In this document: positions 43,403 through 53,510 of the stretch, piece after piece
How the letters are laid out: every line of letters starts with the position of its first letter
Numbering within the stretch: the stretch's first letter is position 1
Source: CAZNEZ01 sp964572475
GTDB lineage: Bacteria > Bacillota > Clostridia > Lachnospirales > Lachnospiraceae
NCBI GenBank assembly: GCA_964572475.1
Contig: CAZNEZ010000005.1
Coordinates: forward strand, 1-64,000
DNA: 64,000 nucleotides
Direction of reading: 5' to 3'
The notes under the pieces: generated by a model
Database searches by the model: none
Told to the model about the DNA's origin: nothing
The model's input: only the letters and a program-made list of their open reading frames with translations
Made by a program: the position numbers and the translations under genes

Positions 43403-44614
43403 CTATAGATTAGTCTTAACAAGACGTGGTCTGTATCCCTTATCTTCAAGGGCTTTAACTATCTTTTCTTTATGTTCTGTACCAAATGCCTCAAGAGTCA
43501 CTCTAAGTTCAACTGCTGCATTTCTATTAATATTGACAAACTGATTATGTTCAAGCTTGATAACATTTCCCTGCTGTTCGGCAATAACATTGGCAACCTT
43601 TACAAGTTCTCCTGGCTTATCAGGGAGTAAAACTGATACTGTAAATATTCTGTCTCTCATAATAAGGCCATGCTGTAAGATAGATGACATTGTAATGATA
43701 TCCATATTACCACCGCTCAGTATAGAAACAATCTTTTTATTCTTGCATGTCATATGTTTAAGAGCTGCAACAGTAAGAAGACCTGAATTCTCAACTACCA
43801 TTTTGTGATTCTCAACCATATCAAGGAAAGATACAATAAGTTCATCATCTTCAATAGTAATTATATCATCAATATTTTTCTGAATATAAGGAAATACCTT
43901 CTCTCCTGGTGTCTTAACTGCTGTTCCATCTGCAATAGTTGATGCACTCTTAAGAGTAACAACATGTCCTGCTTTAAGAGATTCCTGCATACAGTTTGCA
44001 CCAGCAGGTTCAACGCCAATAACCTTAATGTTAGGATTCAGAAGTTTAGCAAGTGTACTAACACCTGTTGCAAGTCCGCCGCCACCAATAGGAACTAAAA
44101 TGTAATCAACAGTTGGAAGTTCTTTGATAATCTCCATTGCAATTGTACCCTGACCTGTTGCAACAGCAAGATCATCAAATGGATGAATAAATGTATAGCC
44201 TTTTTCTGCTGCAAGTTTTAATGCATAGTTGCAGGCATCATCATAAACATCTCCATAAAGGATAACATCTGCACCATAACTCTTAGTTCTGTTTACCTTC
44301 ATAAGAGGAGTAACCGTTGGCATAACAACTGTTGCTTTAACACCAAATAACTTGGCAGCATTAGCAACGCCTTGTGCATGATTGCCTGCTGAAGCTGTAA
44401 TAAGACCTTTTGCTCTTTCTTCATCAGAAAGTGTGCTAATCTTATAATAAGCTCCTCTAACTTTATATGCGCCTGTAAATTGTAAATTTTCAGGTTTCAA
44501 ATATACTTTATTTCCACATTGCTCGCTTAAAAAATCGCTATAAACAAGACTAGTATTAAGTGTAACTTTTTGGACTACTTCAGAAGCTTCCTCGAATTTT
44601 TCTAATGTCATCAT
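43403..44614 (-). CDS. ilvA: Threonine ammonia-lyase
   Basis: PLP enzyme converting threonine to 2-oxobutyrate and ammonia. The 403-residue protein has the cofactor Lys51 in TGAYKVRGA, the glycine-rich PIGGGGLATG, and an ACT-like regulatory domain at the end (about 325-400). The length fits the short, single-ACT type (catabolic TdcB/IlvA-like of Firmicutes); whether it serves isoleucine synthesis or breakdown is not clear. Confidence 0.93.
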   Translation of the reverse strand: MMTLEKFEEASEVVQKVTLNTSLVYSDFLSEQCGNKVYLKPENLQFTGAYKVRGAYYKISTLSDEERAKGLITASAGNHAQGVANAAKLFGVKATVVMPTVTPLMKVNRTKSYGADVILYGDVYDDACNYALKLAAEKGYTFIHPFDDLAVATGQGTIAMEIIKELPTVDYILVPIGGGGLATGVSTLAKLLNPNIKVIGVEPAGANCMQESLKAGHVVTLKSASTIADGTAVKTPGEKVFPYIQKNIDDIITIEDDELIVSFLDMVENHKMVVENSGLLTVAALKHMTCKNKKIVSILSGGNMDIITMSSILQHGLIMRDRIFTVSVLLPDKPGELVKVANVIAEQQGNVIKLEHNQFVNINRNAAVELRVTLEAFGTEHKEKIVKALEDKGYRPRLVKTNL

Positions 44615-44635
44615 AATATATTCTTCCTTCCTTCA

Positions 44636-45571
44636 TTATTCAGCTGAAATGTTGAATAATGCATTAACAAAATCTTCAGCATTGAATTTTTGCAAATCAT
44701 CTATCTGTTCACCTACACCAATGTATTTTACTGGAATACCAAGTTCAGACTGAATAGCTACCGCTATACCACCCTTGGCAGTACCATCTAGCTTAGTTAA
44801 AATAATACCCGTCACATCTGTAACTTCCATAAACTGCCTAGCCTGCGTAAGTGCATTCTGACCTGTTGAACCATCAAGAACTAAGAGATTTTCTCTGTAA
44901 GTTCCACTATATTCTTTTTCTATGATTCTGTCAATCTTCTTTAATTCTTCCATAAGATTTTTTTTGTTATGAAGTCTTCCAGCAGTATCACATATCAATA
45001 TATCAGCATTTCTTGATTTAGATGCCTGTATTGCATCAAATATTACAGCTGCCGGATCAGAACCAGCCTGTTGTGAAATTATATCAACTCCTGCTCGATG
45101 TGACCATTCCGTAAGCTGCTCGATTGCCGCAGCTCTAAATGTATCAGCAGCTGCAAGTACAACTTTCTTACCCTGTTCCTTTAACTGACCAGCAAGCTTT
45201 CCGACAGATGTTGTTTTACCAACTCCATTTACACCTATAACGAGAATAATAGATTTTTGATGTTCAAACTCATAAGCATTCTCGCCTAGGCTCATCTGCT
45301 CTTTAATACTAGAAATCAAGAGATGTTTACATTCCAAAGGTTCTTTAATCTTATTCTCTTTCACTTTTTCTTTAAGATTATCAATAATCTTTGTAGTTGT
45401 GTTAATCCCAAGGTCCCCCATAATAAGGATTTCTTCTATCTCTTCATAAAATTCATCATCAATACTTGAAAATCCATTAAAAATCGAATCCATTCCAGAT
45501 ACTATGCTATCTCTTGTCTTGGTAAGTCCTTTAACCAATTTACTAAAAAAACCTTTTTTCTCTTCTGACAT
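44636..45571 (-). CDS. ftsY: Signal recognition particle receptor FtsY
   Basis: GTPase that docks the SRP with its ribosome at the membrane. The 311-residue protein is of the short type without a long acidic start. The NG domain has P-loop GVNGVGKT (about 112-119), DTFRAAA, DTAGR and TKLDGTAKGG. It lies 26 bp after smc, the classic Firmicute arrangement rnc-smc-ftsY. Confidence 0.96.
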   Translation of the reverse strand: MSEEKKGFFSKLVKGLTKTRDSIVSGMDSIFNGFSSIDDEFYEEIEEILIMGDLGINTTTKIIDNLKEKVKENKIKEPLECKHLLISSIKEQMSLGENAYEFEHQKSIILVIGVNGVGKTTSVGKLAGQLKEQGKKVVLAAADTFRAAAIEQLTEWSHRAGVDIISQQAGSDPAAVIFDAIQASKSRNADILICDTAGRLHNKKNLMEELKKIDRIIEKEYSGTYRENLLVLDGSTGQNALTQARQFMEVTDVTGIILTKLDGTAKGGIAVAIQSELGIPVKYIGVGEQIDDLQKFNAEDFVNALFNISAE

Positions 45572-45597
45572 AAAAATCTCCTTTCAAATCTGATTAT

Positions 45598-48500
45598 TTA
45601 CTTGTCTAGCTGCTCTTCTATAAGATTAACTGATACTAAGGTAGATATACCCTTTTCCTGCATAGTAATACCATAAAGTCTATCTGCTGAAGCCATAGTA
45701 CCTCGTCTATGTGTAATTACAATAAACTGTGTGTGTTCAGTTAATTTATGAAGATAACCTGCAAATCTTACTACATTAGAATCATCTAATGCGGCCTCAA
45801 TTTCATCAAGAAGACAAAACGGAGATGGTTTAAGATTCTGAATAGCAAATAAGAGTGCTATAGCTGTAAGAGCTTTTTCACCGCCAGACAACTGCATCAT
45901 ATTTTGAAGTTTTTTACCTGGTGGTTGAGATACAATAGTAATTCCTGCCTCAAGTATATCATCCGAATCATCTTGAAGTTCAATACTTCCTTTACCACCA
46001 CCAAACATTTCCTTGAATACAATATCAAATTCTGCTCTAATCTCACTGAATTTTTCTGTAAACTGCTTTCTCATTCCTGCGTCTAATTCATCAATAATCT
46101 TCATAAGAGTATTCTCAGCTGTAACAAGATCATCATGCTGCGTTTTAAGGAAAATGTAACGTTCAGATACATTTTTATACTCTTCTATAGCATTTATGTT
46201 TACATCACCAAGTTCTCGAATCTCAGATTTTAATGAAGCAATTGTCTTTTTAATCTGTGGCAGATTAGTTAGATTCTCATCTCTCATATCTTTAGCAGCA
46301 CTAAATGTAAGCTCATATTCATCCCACATATAATTAATCTGCTTATCATTAGACTCTTCAAGCTTCTCTTTTTGATTATTTAATCTAAATAGCTCTTTGT
46401 TAAGTTCTGTTAATCTGGTTGAGATTTCTTCACGTTTGCTAAAGAAATCTTTATGTTCTTTAGTCTGTGTTTCCTTTTCCTCATTAAGCTTAATTATCTG
46501 ATTTTCAACATCTTTAACATGTTCAGAAGCTGCAATCAATGATTTTTCAATCTCAGCAATGTCTTTTTGCTTATCAGCAATCTCCTTAGAAGAATTAGCA
46601 GCATTTTCATTAATCGAATTAAGCTCTTCTGTAAGCTTTTCAGTTTCATTAATTATACGGCTGATATTATCATTAATAAATGAACACTTTTGATTGAGAT
46701 TAGCCAGCTCAAGTCTGCTATTCTCATTGTTTTTAAGCTCTTTGGCTTCATTTTCCTTTTCTTCTTCAATCAATTGATTTAGCTCACCAATCTTAGCCTC
46801 TAATTCACTATTTCGTGACTCAAAACTTGTAAGCATATCACTAAGTTCAGTATTATTATTAGAAATGTCTTTAAGCTGAATAGCAATCTGTTCTTTTTCT
46901 TTATCAAAATCAGCATAGTATTCTTCAATCTCTTTTTTCTTCTGACCAGCTTGATTCAGATTCATCTTTACAGTATTTTGTAATATGTACTGCTCATTAA
47001 GAACAAGTTTAACTTTTTCTAATTCTTCATTAAGAGCTGCAATCTCAGTCTTATTTTTATCCATAGACTTGCGGATATCAAAAAGAGAAAGCTTTATATT
47101 CTGAATTGACTGTTCTAAGTCTTCAATCTCTCTTCTTCTGCCTAAAAGATTACTGCTATTAGCAAATGCACCACCTGACATAGAACCACCTGCATTAAGC
47201 AATTCACCTTCAAGAGTAACAATTCTAAGAGAATAGTTGTATTTTCTTGCAATAATCATAGCGTTATCTACATTATCGACTACCATTACTCTTCCTAGTA
47301 AATATTTAGCAATGGCTTCGCATCCCTTATCTACCTTAACAAGATCACAGGCAAGACCTATAACACCATTCTCACTAAGCGCTCGTTCATTAGTAAATCC
47401 AGTCTTATTAGCTATATTGCTAAGTGGAAGAAATGTAGCCCTGCCAAATCTGTTCTTTTTCAAATATTCTATAACTTCTTTGGCAGTTTTGTCTGTATCG
47501 GTTACAACATTCTGAATGCTTCCTCCAAGTGCTGTTTCTATAGCAGTTTCATACTTTTTATCAGTTTTAATAATATCTGCAACAACACCTATAATTTCCT
47601 TTTTATTCTCTTTCAATTCCATAATCTTTTTAATACTATTGCCGTAGCCTTCATATCTTTCAGTCATGTTACGAAGAGCTTCTAGTTTGGAATTGTCTCT
47701 ATGAAACTGTTGCTGCTTAATATCTAAATCTTTTTGATAATTCCTATTTTCTTCATTAATATTTTTTATTTTGTTATCAATCTCAGTTGAACGAGTAGAA
47801 TTATCAATTATTTCAGAATTAATCTTTTTGAATTCTTCCTCTAATTCATTAATAATAGTTACCTGTGCTTCTTCGTCAGTCTTATATTTAAGAACTCTCT
47901 GTGCAATTTCAGCCTTTCTAATATTAGTCTGTTCAAGCATAGTATCATATCTTTGAATTTTCGCCTTAACATTAGACTTTTCATTAAGAAGCTCAATAAT
48001 TTCATTCTTACAATTCTCTACTTTTTCAGATAACTCATTAATCTTAAATGTAATGGCATTAACTTTTTCATCCGCCTCACCTTTAATTTCTCCAGCTTTA
48101 GAAACTTCTTCAAGAATACCATTACGATTTTTAATAAGTTCTTCTTTTTCAGCATTATGTTTATCGATATCATTAGAAATAGCCACAACTCTACTATTAA
48201 TATGTTCATCATTAATCTTAGCTGAATTAATTTGTTCATTAAGGACCTTAATCTCGCCTTCAAGCTTTTCCTTCATAACATTAGTCTGATTAAGTTCATC
48301 CTTTTTAGAATCTAGATTAGAGTTTAATTCCTCAATAAACTGGTCTAACTTTTCATATTCAGATTTGGCCGCCTCTAAAGCATTATTATTACCGGAAATA
48401 TCTCCCTCTACGATATCAGTTTTTCTAATAATATCATCTAACTGCTCCTTAATAGCTGTGATTTCCAGGAGAAACATATTAATATCATAGTTCTTAAGCT

Positions 48501-49161
48501 CATCTCTAAGCTTCAAATATGTTCTCGCTGTCTCTGACTGCCTTTCAAGAGGTTTTACCTGCTTTTCCAGCTCAGATAATATATCAATAATACGTGTAAG
48601 ATTATTACGTTCATTTTCAAGCTTTTTCTGCGCTTCTGCTTTTCTTCGCTTGAACTTAACAATTCCTGCCGCCTCATCAAAAAGCTCTCTTCTTTCCTCC
48701 GGCTTACCACTTAGGATTTTATCAATCTGACCCTGTCCGATAATAGAATAGCCTTCTTTACCTATACCAGTATCATAAAAAAGTTCATTAACATCTTTAA
48801 GTCGGCATACAGAGCCATTAATCATATATTCACTTTCACCTGAACGGTAAATCCTTCTTGAAACAGTAACCTCTTCATAGTCTATAGCAAGTTTATGATC
48901 CGAATTGTCAAGTGTAATTGCCACATATGCAAATCCCAGAGGCTTTCTTTTTTCAGTACCAGCAAAGATAACGTCCTCCATCTTTGCTCCTCTAAGCTGC
49001 TTAATTCTCTGTTCTCCAAGAACCCATCTGACTGCATCTGCTACATTACTCTTACCACTTCCGTTGGGGCCAACAATTCCTGTAATACCATTGTGAAACT
49101 CAAAATTAATTTTATTCGCAAAGGATTTAAATCCTTGCACCTCAATGTTCTTTAAGTACAT
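45598..49161 (-). CDS. smc: Chromosome segregation protein SMC
   Basis: ATPase that organises and separates chromosomes with ScpA and ScpB. The 1187-residue protein has Walker A GPNGSGKSNVAD (about 32-43), long coiled coils, a hinge (about 510-670, with GRATFLPL and GGSMSGGA), then the signature LSGGEKALTAIALLFA and Walker B PFCLLDEIEAALDD near the end. The length is normal. rnc lies 2 bp upstream. Confidence 0.97.
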   Translation of the reverse strand: MYLKNIEVQGFKSFANKINFEFHNGITGIVGPNGSGKSNVADAVRWVLGEQRIKQLRGAKMEDVIFAGTEKRKPLGFAYVAITLDNSDHKLAIDYEEVTVSRRIYRSGESEYMINGSVCRLKDVNELFYDTGIGKEGYSIIGQGQIDKILSGKPEERRELFDEAAGIVKFKRRKAEAQKKLENERNNLTRIIDILSELEKQVKPLERQSETARTYLKLRDELKNYDINMFLLEITAIKEQLDDIIRKTDIVEGDISGNNNALEAAKSEYEKLDQFIEELNSNLDSKKDELNQTNVMKEKLEGEIKVLNEQINSAKINDEHINSRVVAISNDIDKHNAEKEELIKNRNGILEEVSKAGEIKGEADEKVNAITFKINELSEKVENCKNEIIELLNEKSNVKAKIQRYDTMLEQTNIRKAEIAQRVLKYKTDEEAQVTIINELEEEFKKINSEIIDNSTRSTEIDNKIKNINEENRNYQKDLDIKQQQFHRDNSKLEALRNMTERYEGYGNSIKKIMELKENKKEIIGVVADIIKTDKKYETAIETALGGSIQNVVTDTDKTAKEVIEYLKKNRFGRATFLPLSNIANKTGFTNERALSENGVIGLACDLVKVDKGCEAIAKYLLGRVMVVDNVDNAMIIARKYNYSLRIVTLEGELLNAGGSMSGGAFANSSNLLGRRREIEDLEQSIQNIKLSLFDIRKSMDKNKTEIAALNEELEKVKLVLNEQYILQNTVKMNLNQAGQKKKEIEEYYADFDKEKEQIAIQLKDISNNNTELSDMLTSFESRNSELEAKIGELNQLIEEEKENEAKELKNNENSRLELANLNQKCSFINDNISRIINETEKLTEELNSINENAANSSKEIADKQKDIAEIEKSLIAASEHVKDVENQIIKLNEEKETQTKEHKDFFSKREEISTRLTELNKELFRLNNQKEKLEESNDKQINYMWDEYELTFSAAKDMRDENLTNLPQIKKTIASLKSEIRELGDVNINAIEEYKNVSERYIFLKTQHDDLVTAENTLMKIIDELDAGMRKQFTEKFSEIRAEFDIVFKEMFGGGKGSIELQDDSDDILEAGITIVSQPPGKKLQNMMQLSGGEKALTAIALLFAIQNLKPSPFCLLDEIEAALDDSNVVRFAGYLHKLTEHTQFIVITHRRGTMASADRLYGITMQEKGISTLVSVNLIEEQLDK

Positions 49162-49163
49162 AG

Positions 49164-49856
49164 TTAATTAATGCCTTTCAATTTTTTAATTGCTTCATAA
49201 GCGGCTGATTGTTCAGCATGCTTTTTAGTTCTTCCAAAGCCTACACCTATGCTTTTTCCATTAAGCACAGCCTCCATAGTAAACTTTTTATTGTGTGCAG
49301 GACCTTCTTCTCTTATAAGGTTATATTCAAGAATAATCTCTGGACCGGTCTGTACCATCTCCTGCAAGATGGTTTTGCTATCAAAAAAGAGCTTCTTATT
49401 GTCTATATCGTTCATTATGAACCTATAAACAAACTCTTTTGCATTAGTAAAACCACCGTCTTCATATATAGCTCCAATTAGAGCTTCAAATGCATCTGAA
49501 ACTATTGAATCCCTTTCTCTGCCACCCGAAGTCTCCTCGCCTTTTCCAAGAATAATATATTTAGGAAGATTAATAGCTCTGGCACAGATTGCTAGTGTTT
49601 GCTCACAGACAATGCTTGCACGCAGCCTTGTCATTTCACCTTCAGGCATATCGCTAAAATTAGTAAAGATAAATTCACTTGATGCCAGTTCTAAAACCGC
49701 ATCTCCAAGAAACTCAAGACGTTCATTACTACCAGATGCACCTAGACCATTTTCATTAGAATATGAGCTATGTCTCATAGCATGAAACAATAAATCTTTA
49801 TTCTTAAATGTATATCCGACCGTCTGTTCTAACTTTGTTCTATCAAATATATTCAT
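49164..49856 (-). CDS. rnc: Ribonuclease III
   Basis: Cuts double-stranded RNA, including rRNA precursors. The 230-residue protein has the catalytic segment NERLEFLGDAVLEL and the second acidic site SDAFEALIGAIYEDGG, then a C-terminal double-stranded RNA-binding domain (about 158-228) ending in the GFGRTKKHAEQSAAYEA pattern. It lies 84 bp after acpP. Confidence 0.96.
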   Translation of the reverse strand: MNIFDRTKLEQTVGYTFKNKDLLFHAMRHSSYSNENGLGASGSNERLEFLGDAVLELASSEFIFTNFSDMPEGEMTRLRASIVCEQTLAICARAINLPKYIILGKGEETSGGRERDSIVSDAFEALIGAIYEDGGFTNAKEFVYRFIMNDIDNKKLFFDSKTILQEMVQTGPEIILEYNLIREEGPAHNKKFTMEAVLNGKSIGVGFGRTKKHAEQSAAYEAIKKLKGIN

Positions 49857-49940
49857 AGTAACTCCATTTCTTAAAAAAGAGAATGGGAGAAAATAATTTC
49901 TTCCATTCCCTCTGAATTTTATTAAATATTATGGTTACAA

Positions 49941-50180
49941 TTAATTATTTTCATTTAATGCAAGTTTAATCTGATCTACAGCATTTCCAACTGAAACAAT
50001 ACTTTCAGCTGCTTCGTTAGGGATTTCAATATCAAATTCTTCTTCTATTCCCATAATAATTTGAAATACATCAAGAGAATCAGCTCCAAGATCATCAACA
50101 AATTTAGACTCCATTGTAATGTCTCCTGCGTTAACGTTTAATACTTCTGCAATAATGTTTTGTAATTTTTCAAATTCCAT
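49941..50180 (-). CDS. acpP: Acyl carrier protein
   Basis: Carries growing fatty acids on a phosphopantetheine arm. The 79-residue acidic protein has the attachment Ser35 in the DDLGADSLDVFQ motif. It lies 15 bp after plsX, so the two are probably cotranscribed; AcpS at 40935-41294 would activate it. Confidence 0.96.
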   Translation of the reverse strand: MEFEKLQNIIAEVLNVNAGDITMESKFVDDLGADSLDVFQIIMGIEEEFDIEIPNEAAESIVSVGNAVDQIKLALNENN

Positions 50181-50195
50181 AGTTCTACATCCTTT

Positions 50196-51206
50196 CTAAT
50201 CTTCTTTTATAATATTCTCTCTAATCTTATCATTGATTTTTTGTTCCTTAAAGGTAACACACTGCAATATAGAATTGCATACTTCTTTTGACTTAGAGCT
50301 GCCATGTGTTTTAACCACAAGGCCATTGAGTCCTAACAGAGGTGCTCCACCATATTCATCTGACTGAAATGTCTTAAGTGTCTTCTTAAGTGCCGGTTTA
50401 ATAAGAAGCGCACCGATTTTACTTCTAAAAGTAGTCATAAGTCCTTCTTTAACTTTACCTATAAGTGTGGCACCAAGACCCTCATATAGTTTTAAGATTA
50501 CATTACCTGTAAATGCTTCACAAACGATAACATCTGCATATCCACTAGGTATATCTCTCGCTTCAATACTTCCAATAAAATTAATCTCTGGAGTATTCTT
50601 AAGCAATGGAAATGTCTCTTTGACAAGGGCATTACCCTTTTCTTCTTCAGCACCAATATTAACTATGGCAACTCGTGGGTTTTTAATACCCATAACATTC
50701 TCCATATATATTGAACCTATCTTAGCAAATTGTACAAGATGCGAAGCTCTTGCATCAACATTAGCTCCACAATCAATAAGTAAGGAAACACCTTTGCTTG
50801 TTGGAATAAGTGGTGCTAAAGGAGGTCTTTCAACTCCTTTAATTCTTCCTACTATTAGTTGTCCTCCTACTAGTATGGCTCCTGAACTGCCAGCTGATAC
50901 AAATGCATCTGCCTCATTATTCTTTACCATATTCATAGCAACTACTATAGAAGAATCCTTTTTCTTTCTAATTGCATTAACAGGTGGTTCTTCAGTATCA
51001 ATAACTTCCGTAGCATTGACTACCTCAATCTGATTCTGATTATATTCGTATTTGCTAAGTTCATTCTTAACAGTATCTTCGATACCTACTAGTTTGATTA
51101 GAATATCGGAGTTCGCGCAAGCGGCATCAACTGCACCTTTTACTATCTCAACTGGTGCATTATCTCCACCCATTGCATCAACTGCAACTATTGTTTTACT
51201 CTGCAT
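50196..51206 (-). CDS. plsX: Phosphate acyltransferase PlsX
   Basis: Transfers acyl groups from acyl-ACP to phosphate for phospholipid synthesis. The 336-residue protein has the start VAVDAMGGDNAPVEIV and the segments SAGSSGAILVGG and VCEAFTGNVILK. I start at the ATG at 51206, with GGAGG 7 bases upstream; the frame stays open to 51242. A long-stem terminator at 51423-51472 lies between it and rpmF. Confidence 0.95.
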   Translation of the reverse strand: MQSKTIVAVDAMGGDNAPVEIVKGAVDAACANSDILIKLVGIEDTVKNELSKYEYNQNQIEVVNATEVIDTEEPPVNAIRKKKDSSIVVAMNMVKNNEADAFVSAGSSGAILVGGQLIVGRIKGVERPPLAPLIPTSKGVSLLIDCGANVDARASHLVQFAKIGSIYMENVMGIKNPRVAIVNIGAEEEKGNALVKETFPLLKNTPEINFIGSIEARDIPSGYADVIVCEAFTGNVILKLYEGLGATLIGKVKEGLMTTFRSKIGALLIKPALKKTLKTFQSDEYGGAPLLGLNGLVVKTHGSSKSKEVCNSILQCVTFKEQKINDKIRENIIKED

Positions 51207-51422
51207 TATCTGTCCTCCTATAGTTAAGCGGAATAACCGCAAGATATTATGTGAGAAATATGACTATTATTATGTCTATTCTCTGATAACACCTATATCA
51301 TAATATACTAAATAAAATATAATAAATCAATATATATTTTTATTAATAATAATGCTTAAGATTAATTTTATATTCTGCATAATTTTCTAAGATGATTAAG
51401 GTGTAAAAAGGTACTCTAATCC

Positions 51423-51472
51423 TATGATATAAAAAAGGCCATTCCTTGTGGAATGGCTTTTTTTATATCATA
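51423..51472 (-). terminator. Strong long-stem terminator after rpmF
   Basis: Arms 51423-51445 and 51450-51472 form an unbroken 23-bp stem (one G-T pair) with a 4-base loop. A GC core (GCCATTCC) is flanked by A and T runs, so it may work on both strands. The remaining bases of the 280-bp space before plsX show no gene. Confidence 0.85.
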
Positions 51473-51486
51473 ACGTAAACTTTCAA

Positions 51487-51666
51487 TTAGTCTTGAGCAA
51501 TGATTTCTTTTTTGTTGTAAGAACCACAAGATTTACATACTCTATGAGGCATCATTAATGCGCCACACTTGCTACATTTAACAAGGTTTGGAGTGCTCAT
51601 CTTCCAGTTAGCTCTACGCTTATCTCTTCTACCTTTAGAAGATTTATTCTTTGGACAAATTGACAT
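51487..51666 (-). CDS. rpmF: Ribosomal protein L32
   Basis: Large-subunit ribosomal protein of 59 residues. It starts MSICPKNKSSKGRRDKRRAN and has four Cys in two pairs (CSKC at 31-34, CKSC at 44-47), the zinc-binding form of L32. AGGAGGTG precedes the ATG at 51666. It lies 2 bp after yceD, the standard order yceD-rpmF-plsX. Confidence 0.97.
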   Translation of the reverse strand: MSICPKNKSSKGRRDKRRANWKMSTPNLVKCSKCGALMMPHRVCKSCGSYNKKEIIAQD

Positions 51667-51668
51667 AG

Positions 51669-52193
51669 TTACACCTCCTTAAAGCTATTGAAAACGTCTA
51701 GAACTTTTGCCATTCTAGGGTCTAATTCTTCGGCTTTGCAGCCACAAGTTTCATGGTTAAGATTAGCATTACATCTATCACAAAGTCCTTTACAGTCAGT
51801 ACTGCATAATACTTTCATAGGTAAATTAAGTAAAATCTCACCGAAAACAAACTCTTCTACGTCAAGTTCTGTACCTGTAATATACCTGCTATCATCAGAT
51901 TCATCACCCGGAGTTCCAAGTGTGTTCAAATCCACTTCTTTTGAGACTTCTATATCGAAGTGCTCTTTAACGTCTTCAAGACATCTGTCACATGGCATTA
52001 TAAGGGTTAAGTCAATCTTAGATTCAACATATATTGTCTTCTTTCCTAGATTAGTTATCTTGATAACCATAGGTTTTTTATCAACAACATCATATGTACC
52101 TAATCTTGATTCAAATGCTTTCATCTCGATATCAGTCTTGAACTCTTTTGACTTACCTTCAATAGGTAAGATGTCTGAAAAGTCAATCAGCAT
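51669..52193 (-). CDS. YceD/DUF177-family protein
   Basis: A 174-residue protein of the YceD family, which is paired with rpmF in most bacteria and linked to ribosome assembly or 23S rRNA levels. The Cys pattern DRCLEDVKEHF, CSTDCKGLC and CNANLNHETCGC is typical. I start at the ATG at 52193 with GGAG upstream; an ATG at 52208 is in frame but has a weaker site. Confidence 0.92.
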   Translation of the reverse strand: MLIDFSDILPIEGKSKEFKTDIEMKAFESRLGTYDVVDKKPMVIKITNLGKKTIYVESKIDLTLIMPCDRCLEDVKEHFDIEVSKEVDLNTLGTPGDESDDSRYITGTELDVEEFVFGEILLNLPMKVLCSTDCKGLCDRCNANLNHETCGCKAEELDPRMAKVLDVFNSFKEV

Positions 52194-52284
52194 AACAATT
52201 GTCTCCATTCTTTACACATCATTGCTTTTCTAATCGCACTCGAATATTATACCTATACAAAACTTCTTTGTCAAGTAAAATGTA

Positions 52285-53478
52285 TTATTTAACTAACTCT
52301 AGTGTTTCTCTTGCTATTGCAATCTCTTCATTAGTAGGAATAACGCATACTTTAACCTTAGAATCAGCATCAGATATAATCATCTCTTTGCCTCTAACCT
52401 TATTTGCTTCAGCATTGATTTTGATACCCATATATCCAAAGTAATTCATTATATCAGCTCTCATATCAGCATCATTTTCACCAACACCTGCTGTAAATGT
52501 AATAGCATCCACACCATTCATAGAAGCTATGTAAGAACCAATGTATTTTGCTACTCTATATGCAAATGCATCAAGTGCAATCTTAGCTCTTTCATTTCCT
52601 TCATCAGCTGCTTTACAAAGGTCTCTGAAATCACTTGAAATTCCTGTCATTCCAAGAACACCTGACTTTTTATTTAAGATGTTAAGAACTTCATCAACAG
52701 TTTTATTGTCTTTATTAGCGATATACTGAACAACAGCAGGATCAATATCACCACTTCTTGTTCCCATAATAAGACCTTCAAGAGGGGTAAGGCCCATACT
52801 TGTATCTACACATTTGCCATTGAGAACGGCTGAAATACTTCCACCGTTACCTAGATGGCAAACTATAACCTTTGAATTTTTTGAATCTAATGATAGAAAA
52901 TCTATAGTTCTCTTTGATACATATCTATGACTTGTACCATGGAAACCATATTTTCTTATAGCATATTTGTCATAGTATTCATAAGGAATAGCATACATAT
53001 AAGCTTTACTTGGCATTGTATTATGGAAAGCTGTGTCAAATACCGCTACTTGTGGTGTGTTACCCATAATAGCTTCACACGCTTCAATACCAATTAAATT
53101 AGCTGGATTATGTAATGGTCCAAGATCAAAGCAATCTCTGATAACCTTCTTAACTTCTTCTGTCACAACAACTGAATCACTGTAGTATTTTCCACCATGA
53201 AGTACTCTGTGTCCCACTGCTGAAATTTCATCTATTGATGAAATAACACCATGTTCTTTATCTAACAAAGCATCAATAACCATCTGAACAGCTACTTTGT
53301 GATCAGGCATTGCCTTCTTAATCTGAAATTCATCTTTATTTGCAGGCTTATGTGTAAGCATTGAACCATCAATTCCGATTCTCTCACAGATTCCTTTTGC
53401 TAATACTGATTCATTATCCATATCAATAAGCTGATATTTAAGTGATGAGCTACCACAATTTAATACTAATATTTTCAT
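52285..53478 (-). CDS. ackA: Acetate kinase
   Basis: Makes ATP and acetate from acetyl phosphate. The 397-residue protein starts MKILVLNCGSSSLKYQL and has the signatures GFHGTSHRYV and CHLGNGGSISAV, with VFDTAFHNTMP near the substrate site. It follows pta by 32 bp, giving the pta-ackA acetate route of energy metabolism. Confidence 0.97.
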   Translation of the reverse strand: MKILVLNCGSSSLKYQLIDMDNESVLAKGICERIGIDGSMLTHKPANKDEFQIKKAMPDHKVAVQMVIDALLDKEHGVISSIDEISAVGHRVLHGGKYYSDSVVVTEEVKKVIRDCFDLGPLHNPANLIGIEACEAIMGNTPQVAVFDTAFHNTMPSKAYMYAIPYEYYDKYAIRKYGFHGTSHRYVSKRTIDFLSLDSKNSKVIVCHLGNGGSISAVLNGKCVDTSMGLTPLEGLIMGTRSGDIDPAVVQYIANKDNKTVDEVLNILNKKSGVLGMTGISSDFRDLCKAADEGNERAKIALDAFAYRVAKYIGSYIASMNGVDAITFTAGVGENDADMRADIMNYFGYMGIKINAEANKVRGKEMIISDADSKVKVCVIPTNEEIAIARETLELVK

Positions 53479-53510
53479 TTTATCCTCATTTCTGCATTGT
53501 ATGTTTTAAT